DNA of 64,000 bases from CADCVW01 sp035644935 (GTDB lineage: Bacteria > Pseudomonadota > Alphaproteobacteria > Sphingomonadales > Sphingomonadaceae), in assembly GCA_035644935.1 (NCBI GenBank), contig DASQNO010000125.1, positions 29,140 through 93,139 on the forward strand, in the 5' to 3' direction. This document shows, one piece after another, positions 42,630 through 51,541 of this stretch. Within the stretch, counting starts at the first letter, position 1. Each line of letters starts with the position of its first letter. The notes under the pieces were generated by a model that saw only the letters and a list, made by a program, of their open reading frames with translations, was not told the DNA's origin and did not search any database. The position numbers and the translations under genes were made by a program.

Positions 42630-43858
42630 CGATCACACTCGCCGAACACCACATCGATCGCGCCCAGCACCGCCGTCGTGTCCGCAAGCATGTGGCCCTT
42701 CATCATGAAGTCCATCGCCTGGAGATGGCTGAACGCCGTGGGCCTGATCTTGCAGCGGTACGGCTTGTTGGTGCCGTCGGCGACGAGGTAGACGCCGAAC
42801 TCGCCCTTGGGGCTTTCGGTCGCGACATAGACCTCACCCGCGGGCACGTGGAAGCCCTCGGTGTAGAGCTTGAAGTGGTGGATCAGCGCTTCCATCGACT
42901 GCTTCATCTCGGCGCGCTTGGGCGGCACGACCTTGCGGTCCATCGACGAGATCGGCCCTTCGGGCATCTGGTCGAGGCACTGCCGGATGATGCGCGCCGA
43001 CTGCCGCACTTCCTCCACCCGCACCATGAAGCGGTCGTAGCAGTCGCTGTTCGTACCCACCGGAATGTCGAAGTCGAGCCGGTCGTAGACCTCATAAGGC
43101 TGCGACTTGCGCAGATCCCACGGCAGGCCGGCGGCGCGGATCATCGGGCCGGAAAAGCCCCACGCGATCGCGTCATCGCGCCCGACCTTGGCGATGTCGA
43201 CGTTGCGCTGCTTGAAGATGCGGTTGTCCGCTACCAGGCTGATCGCGTCCTCGAACAGCTTGGGAAAGGTGTCGAGCCAGTCGCCGATATCGGCCAGCGT
43301 CTTCAACGGAATATCCTGATGCACCCCGCCCGGGCGGAAGTAGTTCGCGTGCATGCGCGCGCCGCTGATCCGCTCGTAGAAGTTCATGATGTCTTCGCGG
43401 ATCTCGAACAGCCACAGGTTCGGCGTCATCGCGCCGACGTCCATGACGTGCGAACCCAGGTTCAGCATGTGGTTCTTGATGCGGGTCAGCTCCGCGCAGA
43501 ACACGCGGATATACTGCGCGCGCAACGGCACTTCGAGCCCGAGCAGCTTCTCGATCGCGAGCACATAGCTGTGCTCCATGCACATGGGGCTGCAGTAATC
43601 GAGCCGGTCGAAATAGGGGATCGACAGCAGATACGGCTTGTACTCGATGAACTTCTCGGTGCCGCGGTGCAGCAGGCCGACATGCGGATCGATCCGTTCC
43701 ACCGTCTCGCCGTCCAGCTCCATCACCAGGCGCAGCACGCCGTGCGCGGACGGATGCTGCGGTCCGAAGTTGATCGTGTAGTTCTGAATCTCGACGTCGC
43801 CCTTGGTCGGGTCGGCGGCGTCGGCATTGCCCAGCATTTCGTCGATCGCCAAGCTCAT
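42626..43858 (-). CDS. nuoD: NADH-quinone oxidoreductase subunit D
   Basis: 410 residues. 49-kDa subunit homologue lining the quinone site: NFGPQHPSAHGVLRLVMELD, PYFDRLDYCSPMCMEHSY and the closing HLQAMDFMMKGHMLADTTAV are typical. Overlaps nuoC by four bases. Its last 37 codons are repeated at 41758-41871. Confidence 0.97.
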   Translation of the reverse strand: MSLAIDEMLGNADAADPTKGDVEIQNYTINFGPQHPSAHGVLRLVMELDGETVERIDPHVGLLHRGTEKFIEYKPYLLSIPYFDRLDYCSPMCMEHSYVLAIEKLLGLEVPLRAQYIRVFCAELTRIKNHMLNLGSHVMDVGAMTPNLWLFEIREDIMNFYERISGARMHANYFRPGGVHQDIPLKTLADIGDWLDTFPKLFEDAISLVADNRIFKQRNVDIAKVGRDDAIAWGFSGPMIRAAGLPWDLRKSQPYEVYDRLDFDIPVGTNSDCYDRFMVRVEEVRQSARIIRQCLDQMPEGPISSMDRKVVPPKRAEMKQSMEALIHHFKLYTEGFHVPAGEVYVATESPKGEFGVYLVADGTNKPYRCKIRPTAFSHLQAMDFMMKGHMLADTTAVLGAIDVVFGECDR

Positions 43859-44547
43859 GTCTTGTCCCCGCCCGCCTTGGGCTCGTCCTTCTTGATCTCG
43901 TCCGCCTTGGCGGGCGTAAAGGCGCCCGGCGCCTGCGGCTGCACGCCGTCCTCGCCCGGCAGGCGGTACTCCGCGCCCTCCCAGGGCGACAGGAAGTCGA
44001 ACGCCCGGAAATCCTGCGCCAGGCTCACGGGTTCGTAGATCACGCGCTTATGCTCTTCGGAATAGCGCATCTCGGTATAGCCGGTCAGCGGGAAATCCTT
44101 GCGGAACGGGTGCCCGCGAAAGCCGTAGTCGGTCAGGATGCGCCGCAGGTCCGGATTGCCGTCGAACAGCACGCCGTACATGTCGAACGTCTCGCGCTCC
44201 AGCCAGCCGGCGACGGGCCAGAGTCCCGTGACCGACGGCACCGGCTTGGTCTCGTCCGTGCTCAGCTTGACGCGAATACGGTGGTTCTTCGTCAGCGACA
44301 GCAGGTGATAGACGACCTCGAACCGCTCCTCGCGCTCCGGATAGTCGACCCCTGCGATCTCCATCAGCTGCTGGTAGGCGAACGCGTCGCGCAGCGTTCG
44401 GCACACCTCGACGATGCTCTCGCGCGCGACCGTCAGCGTGACCTCGCCGACGAGTTCGACAGCATCGAGCACCGCCGCACCGAGCGCGGGGCGCACGGCG
44501 TCGATCACGCCTTCGTTGGAAGCGTAGCGGGGTGCGGAAATCGTCAT
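43855..44547 (-). CDS. nuoC: NADH-quinone oxidoreductase subunit C
   Basis: 230 residues from ATG 44547, preceded by GGAGGT at good spacing. 30-kDa subunit signature: ERETFDMYGVLFDGNPDLRR and DYGFRGHPFRKDFPLTGY. The C-terminal tail is Lys/Asp/Glu rich. Separate from nuoD, not fused. A family B palindrome lies just upstream, so its translation start is close to a strong hairpin. Confidence 0.97.
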   Translation of the reverse strand: MTISAPRYASNEGVIDAVRPALGAAVLDAVELVGEVTLTVARESIVEVCRTLRDAFAYQQLMEIAGVDYPEREERFEVVYHLLSLTKNHRIRVKLSTDETKPVPSVTGLWPVAGWLERETFDMYGVLFDGNPDLRRILTDYGFRGHPFRKDFPLTGYTEMRYSEEHKRVIYEPVSLAQDFRAFDFLSPWEGAEYRLPGEDGVQPQAPGAFTPAKADEIKKDEPKAGGDKT

Positions 44548-44557
44548 ACCACCTCCG

Positions 44558-44633
44558 CGTTCGTCCCGAGTGCAAACGAGGGGCGCTGAGCCACCAGCGA
44601 AACCGCGCCCCTCGTTTGCACTCGGGACGAACG
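44558..44633. repeat. Palindromic repeat, family B, inside nuo operon
   Basis: CGTTCGTCCCGAGTGCAAAC and GTTTGCACTCGGGACGAACG are perfect inverse complements, with GAGGGGCGC/GCGCCCCTC further inside and a loop of about 20 bases. Fills the nuoB-nuoC gap. Confidence 0.8.
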
Positions 44634-44662
44634 ATATTCGCCGTGATTGCAAAGTGCGCCAG

Positions 44663-45232
44663 TCACCGGACGAACGTGCCGACGCGGCGGATCTTCCGCT
44701 GCAATTGCATGATGCCGTACAGCAGCGCCTCTGCGGTCGGCGGGCAGCCGGGCACGTAGATGTCCACGGGCACGATGCGGTCGCAGCCGCGCACCACCGA
44801 ATAGCTGTAGTGATAATAGCCGCCGCCGTTGGCGCACGAGCCCATTGAGATGACGTAGCGCGGCTCCGACATCTGGTCGTAGACCTTGCGAAGTGCCGGC
44901 GCCATCTTGTTGCACAGCGTCCCCGCGACGATCATCACGTCCGACTGGCGCGGGGATGCGCGCGGGGCGACGCCGAAGCGCTCCAGATCGTAGCGCGGCA
45001 TGTTGACGTGGATCATCTCCACCGCGCAGCACGCCAGCCCGAACGTCATCCACCACAGCGAACCCGTGCGCGCCCAGGTGAACAGGTCCTCGGTCGAAGT
45101 GACCAGGAAGCCCTTGTCGTTGACCTCGTTCTGCAGCTGCAGGAACCCCGCGGCGTCGGGCTGGATCAGCCCGCGCGCGATCTCCGCCTCGGACGGATGC
45201 GGGTTCTCCGCGGGGGACAACATCACTCCCAT
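44663..45232 (-). CDS. nuoB: NADH-quinone oxidoreductase subunit B
   Basis: 189 residues from ATG 45232 (MGVMLSP, the family's usual beginning); ATG 45223 is the alternative. Cluster N2 ligands: GLACCAVEM, MGSCANGGG and VPGCPPTAEAL. Passes electrons to quinone. Overlaps the end of nuoA. Confidence 0.97.
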   Translation of the reverse strand: MGVMLSPAENPHPSEAEIARGLIQPDAAGFLQLQNEVNDKGFLVTSTEDLFTWARTGSLWWMTFGLACCAVEMIHVNMPRYDLERFGVAPRASPRQSDVMIVAGTLCNKMAPALRKVYDQMSEPRYVISMGSCANGGGYYHYSYSVVRGCDRIVPVDIYVPGCPPTAEALLYGIMQLQRKIRRVGTFVR

Positions 45233-45600
45233 TCGAGCGCTCCGACCTTCCAGGCGTAGATATAGCCGATCGTCAGTTCGGCGAGGAACACCATCATCGC
45301 CGCCCAGCCCGCGATGCCGATCTCGCCCAGGCTGACCGCCCACGGGAACAGGAACGCGGCTTCCAGGTCGAAGATGATGAACAGGATCGCGACTAGGTAG
45401 AACCGCACGTCGAATTGCGATCGACTGTCCTCGAACGCGGGGAACCCGCACTCATATTCGGACAGCTTCTCAGGCGTCGGATTGTGCGTCCCCGTCAGCC
45501 GCGCCACGCCCATCGGCAGCAGCACGAACGCCGACGACAGCGCCAGCGCCACGCCGAGAAACAACAGGATGGGAAGATACTCGGCAGCAGCGGCGGTCAT
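45223..45600 (-). CDS. nuoA: NADH-quinone oxidoreductase subunit A
   Basis: 125 residues, three membrane helices, with the conserved EKLSEYECGFPAFEDSRSQF loop between TM1 and TM2. First gene of the operon; promoter expected in 45601-45670, between the start and a family A repeat. Confidence 0.97.
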   Translation of the reverse strand: MTAAAAEYLPILLFLGVALALSSAFVLLPMGVARLTGTHNPTPEKLSEYECGFPAFEDSRSQFDVRFYLVAILFIIFDLEAAFLFPWAVSLGEIGIAGWAAMMVFLAELTIGYIYAWKVGALEWE

Positions 45601-45673
45601 GTGAGCAGCATCTAGGCTTCAGAGAGAGGGAGAACAAGGCGGGATGGCGTGGAAGACACGCCGCAAACCTTCG

Positions 45674-45761
45674 CCGTCATCCCGGCGAACGCCGGGACCC
45701 AATAGCGGGAAGTATCCGGATAATTCGTGTGCTTGGGTCCCGGCCTACGCCGGGACGACGA
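45674..45761. repeat. REP-like paired palindrome, family A
   Basis: GTCATCCCGGCGAACGCCGG and GGGTCCCGGCCTACGCCGGG, two facing hairpins just after the suhB stop and before the nuo promoter region. Confidence 0.75.
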
Positions 45762-46580
45762 TCACGCCCGCAACGCGCCGCCCACCAGTTTCAGCAGCTT
45801 GGAATGCAGCCCGTCCGCCGCCGCCAGATACTCGCCGCGCTCGAACATCCGATCGCCGCCGCGATAGTCACTGACATAGCCTCCCGCCTCCCGCACCAGC
45901 AGCAGTCCGGCCGCCGCGTCGTACAGGTTGACGTCTTCCTCGAAATAGCCGTCGAACCGCCCGGCGGCGACCCAGGCGAGGTCCAGCGCCGCCGACCCGA
46001 AGCGGCGGATGCCCGCGACCTCCGGCGAGATCGCGTCCAGGATCTTGCCGTAGCGCGCCAGGTCGCCATGTCCCTTCCACGGAATGCCCGTGGCGATCAG
46101 CGCATCACCCAAGTCCCGCCTCGCCGACACGCGCAGCCGGCGGTCGTGCAGCCACGCTCCGCGTCCTCGCTCCGCCCAGAAGCTTTCGTCCGTAAGGGGC
46201 TGATAAACCAGCGATTGCGTGATCGCGCCCCAGCCGCCGGACGCGTCCGGCTCCTGCACCGCGATCGATATCGAGAAGTGCGGAATTCCGTGAAGGAAGT
46301 TGGTCGTGCCGTCGAGCGGATCGACAATCCAGCGCGGCTTGCCCCCCTCGCCCGCGATCTCGCCGCCCTCCTCCAGCACGAAGCCCCAGCCCGGACGCGC
46401 GTGCTTCAGCTCGTCATAGATCGTCTGCTCGGCGCGCTTGTCGGCGACGGAGACGAAGTCCGCCGGCCCCTTGCGGCTGACCTGCAGCTGCTCGACCTCG
46501 TTGAAGTCGCGCCGGAGCGCCGGCGCCGCCTTTCGCGCCGCCTTTTGCATGATGGTGATAAGGCCGGAATGCGTTGCCAT
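45762..46580 (-). CDS. suhB: Inositol monophosphatase family protein
   Basis: 272 residues. Metal-binding motifs of the family: EEGGEIAG (Glu), WIVDPLDGTTNFLHGIP (Asp pair), and a C-terminal SAALDLAWVAAGRFDGYFE with the third Asp. Hydrolyses inositol-1-phosphate or related sugar phosphates; SuhB can also act in rRNA antitermination in other bacteria. Downstream of efp and separated from it by a large palindrome. Confidence 0.9.
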   Translation of the reverse strand: MATHSGLITIMQKAARKAAPALRRDFNEVEQLQVSRKGPADFVSVADKRAEQTIYDELKHARPGWGFVLEEGGEIAGEGGKPRWIVDPLDGTTNFLHGIPHFSISIAVQEPDASGGWGAITQSLVYQPLTDESFWAERGRGAWLHDRRLRVSARRDLGDALIATGIPWKGHGDLARYGKILDAISPEVAGIRRFGSAALDLAWVAAGRFDGYFEEDVNLYDAAAGLLLVREAGGYVSDYRGGDRMFERGEYLAAADGLHSKLLKLVGGALRA

Positions 46581-46584
46581 ACTA

Positions 46585-46727
46585 TCTCCCCCTCCCTTTC
46601 AAGGGAGGGGCCAGGGGTGGGTCGACGAAGCCGGCCCGACGCCGGCTTCGTCGCATTGGTTCAGAAAAGAGGAAGGCGCTCGCTGCGCTCGCACCCACCC
46701 CAACCCCTCCCTTGAAAGGGAGGGGCT
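46585..46727. repeat. Large 140-base imperfect palindrome
   Basis: Outer arms CCCTCCCTTTCAAGGGAGGG (itself self-complementary) and the matching CCCTCCCTTGAAAGGGAGGG flank an inner hairpin CGACGAAGCCGGC/GCCGGCTTCGTCG at 46623-46653. The whole stretch can fold as one cruciform. Sits between efp and suhB. A partial relative lies at 8838-8868. Confidence 0.75.
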
Positions 46728-46735
46728 TCACACGG

Positions 46736-47299
46736 CTATTCCGCCCGCCGGACATATTCCTGCGCATACACGTCCACCACGATCCGCGTTCCCGCGCCGA
46801 TATGCGGCGGCACCATCACGCGCACGCCGTTCTCCAGGATCGCCGGCTTGTAGCTGGACGACGCCGTCTGCCCCTTGATCACCGCGTCGGCCTCGCGGAT
46901 CGTCGCCTCGATCGTGTCGGGCAGCTGCACTGAAATCGGCCGCTCTTCCCAAAGCTCCATCACCACGTCCATACCGTCCGTCAGGAACGCCGCGGCGTCG
47001 CCCAGCAGGTCCTTGGAAAGGCTCACCTGCTCGTAGCTTTCCTTGTCCATGAACGTCAGCTGCTCGCCGTCGGCGAACAGGAACTGGAAGTCCTTGGTGT
47101 CCAGCCGGACCTTCTCCACCGTCTCGGCGGACCGGAAGCGGACGTTGTTCTTGCGCCCGTCGATCAAGTTCTTCATCTCGACCTGCATGTACGCGCCGCC
47201 CTTGCCCGGCTGCGTGTGCTGGATCTTCACCGCGCGCCAGATGCCGCTTTCATACTCGATGATGTTGCCGGGACGAATGTCCACGCCGCTGATTTTCAT
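46736..47299 (-). CDS. efp: Elongation factor P
   Basis: 187 residues from ATG 47299. Three OB-type domains. Rescues ribosomes stalled on polyproline. The loop HTQPGKGGAYMQVEMKN carries Lys33, the position that is modified by EpmA in some bacteria. The C-terminal signature around ASSYKPAILENGVRVMVPPH is present. The longer frame to 47329 has no support. Confidence 0.96.
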   Translation of the reverse strand: MKISGVDIRPGNIIEYESGIWRAVKIQHTQPGKGGAYMQVEMKNLIDGRKNNVRFRSAETVEKVRLDTKDFQFLFADGEQLTFMDKESYEQVSLSKDLLGDAAAFLTDGMDVVMELWEERPISVQLPDTIEATIREADAVIKGQTASSSYKPAILENGVRVMVPPHIGAGTRIVVDVYAQEYVRRAE

Positions 47300-47559
47300 G
47301 TGGGTCTCGAATGGAGGGAGAGGATGCACGCTCCTAGCAACATCGCCCCGCTCGCGAAAGCCGGGGCGGGCGGCGGACTTGGCGCAACAACAACCGCTTG
47401 CGCCCCAATCTAACCTGTGTTAATATGTCCGCGATTGAGAGCGCTCGTTACGTATCTTGATCCTGTGCAGGCGGCGGGGTTGCAGGTGCGCCCCGTCGTC
47501 GTTCGGCACACCTTCCCCGGCGCTTCTCCTGACCCGCGTTCGGGAGTACGACTCTCTCC

Positions 47560-47898
47560 ATGAAAACGATGAACAAAGCTTTGTTACTGCTGACGGCCGC
47601 GCTCAGCCTCGGCGGGTGCGTGGCGGGCCTAGCCGCCGGCGCGGTCGGCGCCGCCGTTCGCGGGGTGCGCGGCGAACCGCAGAACAACGCCAACATGGAA
47701 CCGGAGGCAGTCAGGGCCTGCGGCAACCGCGCCGCGCCGATGGGCACCGTCACAATCATCGACATCGAACGGCGCACGCCCGGCAAGATCATCGTCTGGG
47801 GCACGGTCGAGGACGCGCAGCAACGCCGCTCGTTCGAATGCGCGTACGGAACAAAGATCACCGGCTTCACATTGCGACCGGTCGCACGGGCGAAGTAA
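47560..47898 (+). CDS. Small predicted lipoprotein
   Basis: 112 residues. Signal peptide with lipobox (LSLGGC), then a Gly/Ala-rich hydrophobic stretch (VAGLAAGAVGAAVRGV) and a compact domain with two cysteines (VRACGNRAA; SFECAYGTK). Function not recognised. Upstream 260 bases (47300-47559) hold the divergent promoters of this gene and efp; nothing else seen there. Confidence 0.7.
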   Translation: MKTMNKALLLLTAALSLGGCVAGLAAGAVGAAVRGVRGEPQNNANMEPEAVRACGNRAAPMGTVTIIDIERRTPGKIIVWGTVEDAQQRRSFECAYGTKITGFTLRPVARAK

Positions 47899-48000
47899 AC
47901 CGGCGCCGCGGCTTGACGCTGGAAGTCGATGCCTGCGAACGCTGCGGCCCAGCATAAGAACCGGGAGACCGCATTCTCCGTCGATGCAGCCTAGACCGGC

Positions 48001-49517
48001 TCAAGAATGTACGATCGCTTGGTCCGTCCCATGCTCGCCGGCGCCATTCGCGGGGGTGCTTTGCGGCGTCGTTGGCAGCGCGCCTGCGTTTGCACCGACT
48101 TTCGATACCGTTCCTGTTTTTTCACCGCTCCCTGCGAGCATGCCGTTCAACGAATCACCCGTCATTCCAAGCTCGGCCATCAAGCCATCTATCAGCGGAC
48201 CGCCGACCCGGTAGCGCATCGCAGCGGCAACCGCCGCGTCGGCCAGGTTGGTCTGACCACCGGCACGCATCGCATCCCCTCCTGATCCGTCTCCGTGAAG
48301 ACCCCGCGCGTCCAAAATGCTGATCCGGTCGGTATTCTCCATCGGCTTGCTCGCTGCGGAGATGATCGCGGGCAGCGCTTCAAGCATCGCCCTGCGCACC
48401 AGCAGCGATGTCTGCGCATTGTTGAGGATGTTGGTTGCCTCGTTGATCGAGGCCTGACCGGCCGCGTCGACCTTAAATGCCGCCTCGCGCCCCTCGGCCC
48501 GCGCCTTCTCGGCGTCCGCTTCGGCGGTGGCTTCCGTCCGCAGCGCGCTCGCGCGGGCCTCCGCGGCCTCCTTCTCCGCCGACGCGGCAACCGTGATGCC
48601 GACCGCCTCCTCCTGCGCGCGCTGAGTTGCTGCGATCACCCCGACATTCTTGTTGCGGTTGGCGATCTCCGTCGCCTTGGCGGTGGCGACGCTTTCCTCC
48701 GCCCGCACCGCCAGCGCGCGCGCCTCGTTCGCGGCCGCAGTCGCGGTGGACTCTTCCTCCGACTTCTGGGCCGTCTGCACGGCGGTGGTGATGCGCGCGA
48801 TCTCGATCGTCCGGTCGCGCTCGATCGTCGCCGTCTGCACGGCGCCATCGCGCGCGATCGTCGCGGTCTGGATGATCTTGTCTGCTTCGGTCTGCGCCAC
48901 GGTTTGCGCCTGTTCCGCCGTGATGCGCGCAATCTCCGCAAGACGGGTCTGCTCCGCCTCCGCCGTCGCGATCGCGGTGGCCTGTTCGGCGCGACGAGCA
49001 GACAGGGTCTGCTCCTGCGTCAGGCGCGCCTGCTCCGCCGCTGGATGAAGTCGGCGCGATTGGCGTGGAGATGCTCCATCGTCATCGTGGCCGCGACCGA
49101 ACGCAACGCGGACACGAGCTTGCCGTCGAGCAAAGACTTCACGGCATCCGGACTGTTGACGGAGTCGCCCAGCGTCTGTGCCGCCGCGGCGATCGACTCC
49201 GCATCCGGCTTGACCTTGATGTGGAACAGCCCAACGACGTCGACGCGCAGCTTATCCAGCGTAATCAGCGCGTCCTTGTTCAGGCGCGAAACCTCCAGCT
49301 TCACGGTCGTCAGCCGCACCTGCATCAGCTCATGCAGCACCGGAATGATCATGATGCCGCCGTTGAGCACCACCTTCTCGCCCCCAAACCCGGTGCGGAT
49401 CAGCGCCACGTCCTTGGTCGCCCGGCGATAAAGGCGCGTCAGGACGAGGCCGATCACGGCCAGCGCGAAGAGCACTATGCCTGCGTAGATCAGGATGTTC
49501 AGTAGCGATGCAGGCAT
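48001..49517 (-). pseudogene. yqiK: Flotillin-like (YqiK type) gene with internal deletion and frameshift
   Basis: First frame 49517-49020: membrane anchor, then SPFH domain (ALIRTGFGGEKVVLNGGIMI; VDVVGLFHIKVKPDAESI) to HANRADFIQ, then nonsense and TGA. From about 49045 another frame continues EQARLTQEQTLSARRAEQAT through the long Ala/Glu coiled coil to 48001. Intact relatives have roughly 80 more residues between these parts, so a segment was lost and the join is out of frame. The product would be the anchor and SPFH domain without its oligomerising coiled coil. Confidence 0.82.
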
Positions 49518-49548
49518 GGAGCCCTCCCCCGGGTGACGATTGTGTTCA

Positions 49549-50166
49549 TCAGATCGATCTCAAGCTCGCGTGGCTGTCCGGCATCGCGAAGAAGAGCTTT
49601 CCTTCGCGCCTGACGAGCAGCGCGGTCTCGCCTGACACGATCGCGCCGGCGTCATCGTGCCGCTCGACCATCACGAAATGCGCCTGCCCGTGCTCGTCGA
49701 CGATCTTTGCGCGCGCAGGCGAGCCTCGCCGCGCGGTGCCTTCCAAGATGGTGCCTCGGCGGCGCAACAGGTCGTCCGTTCCGATCGCAGTTGTCTCGAA
49801 CCCGGGCATGATCCTGGCGAGGCCGTTTGCGGCAAGCGTGTTCAAGACAAGGCCAACCACTGATGCGCCGGCTACGGCCAGACCCGCACCGAACGGCGCT
49901 CCGAGCAGCGCGGTGGCACCCTGCTGAATGGCGACCCCCGCCAGCGTGAAGCAGCCGAGAAGCGACGTAAGCCAAATTAGGACCGGCAACTCGCCGCTAA
50001 GTCCCAGCCAATTGAGCAGCCCGCCATGCGCGTCCGCTCCGGCGCTACTTTCGAAATCGAGGTGGCCGAAACCCAAACCGATGGCTTCGATCAAGCCGAT
50101 GCCGAGCATGACGACAGAGGCGATCGCGAAAGGCAGGTACTCCGGGGTCAGGAACTGCGCGAGCAT
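49549..50166 (-). CDS. yqiJ: YqiJ-type inner-membrane OB-fold protein, flotillin partner
   Basis: 205 residues from ATG 50166; the frame extends upstream without support. Four membrane helices (YLPFAIASVVMLGIGLIEAI; LPVLIWLTSLLGCFTLAGVA) and a C-terminal beta domain (AHFVMVERHDDAGAIVSGET) as in YqiJ/NfeD-like partners of flotillins. It stands directly upstream of the broken flotillin gene, the usual yqiJ-yqiK order, so the partner appears orphaned. Confidence 0.75.
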   Translation of the reverse strand: MLAQFLTPEYLPFAIASVVMLGIGLIEAIGLGFGHLDFESSAGADAHGGLLNWLGLSGELPVLIWLTSLLGCFTLAGVAIQQGATALLGAPFGAGLAVAGASVVGLVLNTLAANGLARIMPGFETTAIGTDDLLRRRGTILEGTARRGSPARAKIVDEHGQAHFVMVERHDDAGAIVSGETALLVRREGKLFFAMPDSHASLRSI

Positions 50167-50528
50167 GATCGAAAGGATAACATGCCGTTGTGACCGTGTC
50201 AGGGCGAACCGCTTGGGAAAGCTGGACGGCCGAATGACGCCTAGAAAACGGCAAAGGGTCCGCTTCTCACCGATTTCGGAGATCCGCCCGTCGTTCCTGT
50301 TCAATCCCGCACAGGTCCTAGATCGAGTTTGCACCGAGCCGCGCTCGCGCCGCGATCCGTGATCTATGGCGCTCGGCCATAGTTATTAGGATGGCAGTCC
50401 TATGCAGCCCTCCGGCGTCTTGAATGATCGCCTCCTGAATAGGATTCGCAATGTAACAAAAGGCTCCGGTTTCTCGATACGGGGACATGGGGAGTCCCGC
50501 CAAGCGGATTGAGCCTGGGAGGCATGTC
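50167..50528. other. Gene-free stretch
   Basis: About 360 bases between divergent genes. No convincing frame: the antisense frame at 50318-50635 has codon use unlike the neighbours. Presumably holds the two promoters; no consensus elements recognised. Confidence 0.4.
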
Positions 50529-50834
50529 ATGAATGTGGAACGACGAAGCGCCAGCAGGTTGCGACCGCTAATCGTGTTAGCCATCCTTGTAACGCTCGCT
50601 GCAATCGCCGCCTTGGTCCTTGGAGTCGTCGACATCGATCAACAAAAAGGGGCGAGGCTGCCTTCCATTAAAGTCGATGCCAAGGGTGGCCAGTTGCCGT
50701 CTTTTGACGTGAGTACAGCCAAGGTTAAGGTCGGAACCAAAGACGCAAGTGTCGCTGTGCCGACGGTCACGGTTGAGAATAAGAAAACCACGCTAGAGGT
50801 TCCAACGATCACTGTCCGTAAGGCGGGGGACTGA
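50529..50834 (+). CDS. Small single-TM protein with repeated beta strands
   Basis: 101 residues from ATG 50529 (GGGAGG seven bases upstream). One N-terminal membrane helix (PLIVLAILVTLAAIAALVLG), then a short exported domain of alternating Val/Thr/Lys strands (VKVGTKDASVAVPTVTVENK). Similar small proteins exist in many alphaproteobacteria with unknown function. Confidence 0.65.
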   Translation: MNVERRSASRLRPLIVLAILVTLAAIAALVLGVVDIDQQKGARLPSIKVDAKGGQLPSFDVSTAKVKVGTKDASVAVPTVTVENKKTTLEVPTITVRKAGD

Positions 50835-50982
50835 GACGGGCCAGGCCCCATTTTTTAGCCGCTCATCGACAATCAGGTCACTACAATCTTCGTTCAGGCA
50901 GGTGGAAAGTCCTTGGCTACAGCATGGCCGCTATGTGGCCGCTTAGCTGTTCGGCGGAAGCGAGTATACTTGGGCGACCGCG

Positions 50983-51516
50983 TCAGCGCAGCTTGTAGTT
51001 CAGGCGCACGCCGATGCTGTCCATTCCAGGGTTTTGACCGCTGAAGAGCTGGGCTTGGCTGATATGCACCTAACTGGCTTCGACCGAGAACCCGTCGGTT
51101 ACCTGATAGCCGAAGCCGATCTCCGGCGCGAACAGCACCCGCGACCCCAAATCGCGGCGAAAACCGTCTTCACCCACGGTCAGACTTCTGCGATCGTGAA
51201 CCGCAAGGCCGATCCCGGGTCGCACATAAACGTCGCCGCCGATCCTCCACCCGATCCCCGCCGCGACGAAGTTGGTGTCTCCCGATGTGCTCAGGGATCC
51301 GAATACATGTGGCGAAGGTGCGCCGATCAGGCTCAGGGCACTCATTCGATTGCCGCGCCATCCGACCTGCAGGTCCGATCCGCGCTCGAATCCCCCGAGC
51401 GTGAAAGGGGTCTTCACGTCGTGAGCCAGCACACCGCCGAATATCTCAGAGGCGAGCGCGTCTGGAAGCGGAGTCGCAAACAGGAACAGCGGCAATGTGA
51501 GGCATAGCCTTTGCAT
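50983..51516 (-). pseudogene. PagL-like lipid A 3-O-deacylase with premature stop
   Basis: Signal peptide ending ALASE, then a small outer-membrane barrel (GGFERGSDLQVGWRGNRMS; VRPGIGLAVHDRRSL; GSRVLFAPEIGFGYQVTDG). The frame hits TAG at 51070-51072, then continues 28 codons, VHISQAQLFSGQNPGMDSIG and on to NYKLR, before the true stop. The His-x-Ser catalytic pair lies after the TAG, so a truncated product would be inactive and lack the last strand. TAG could come from a TGG Trp codon by one base change. Confidence 0.8.
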
Positions 51517-51541
51517 TCAGTTGTCATATTCTGATCCTGCT

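Noticed and set aside
17437..45761. CRISPR-like repeats
   Set aside because: The repeated palindromes are dispersed singly with no regular spacers or cas genes.
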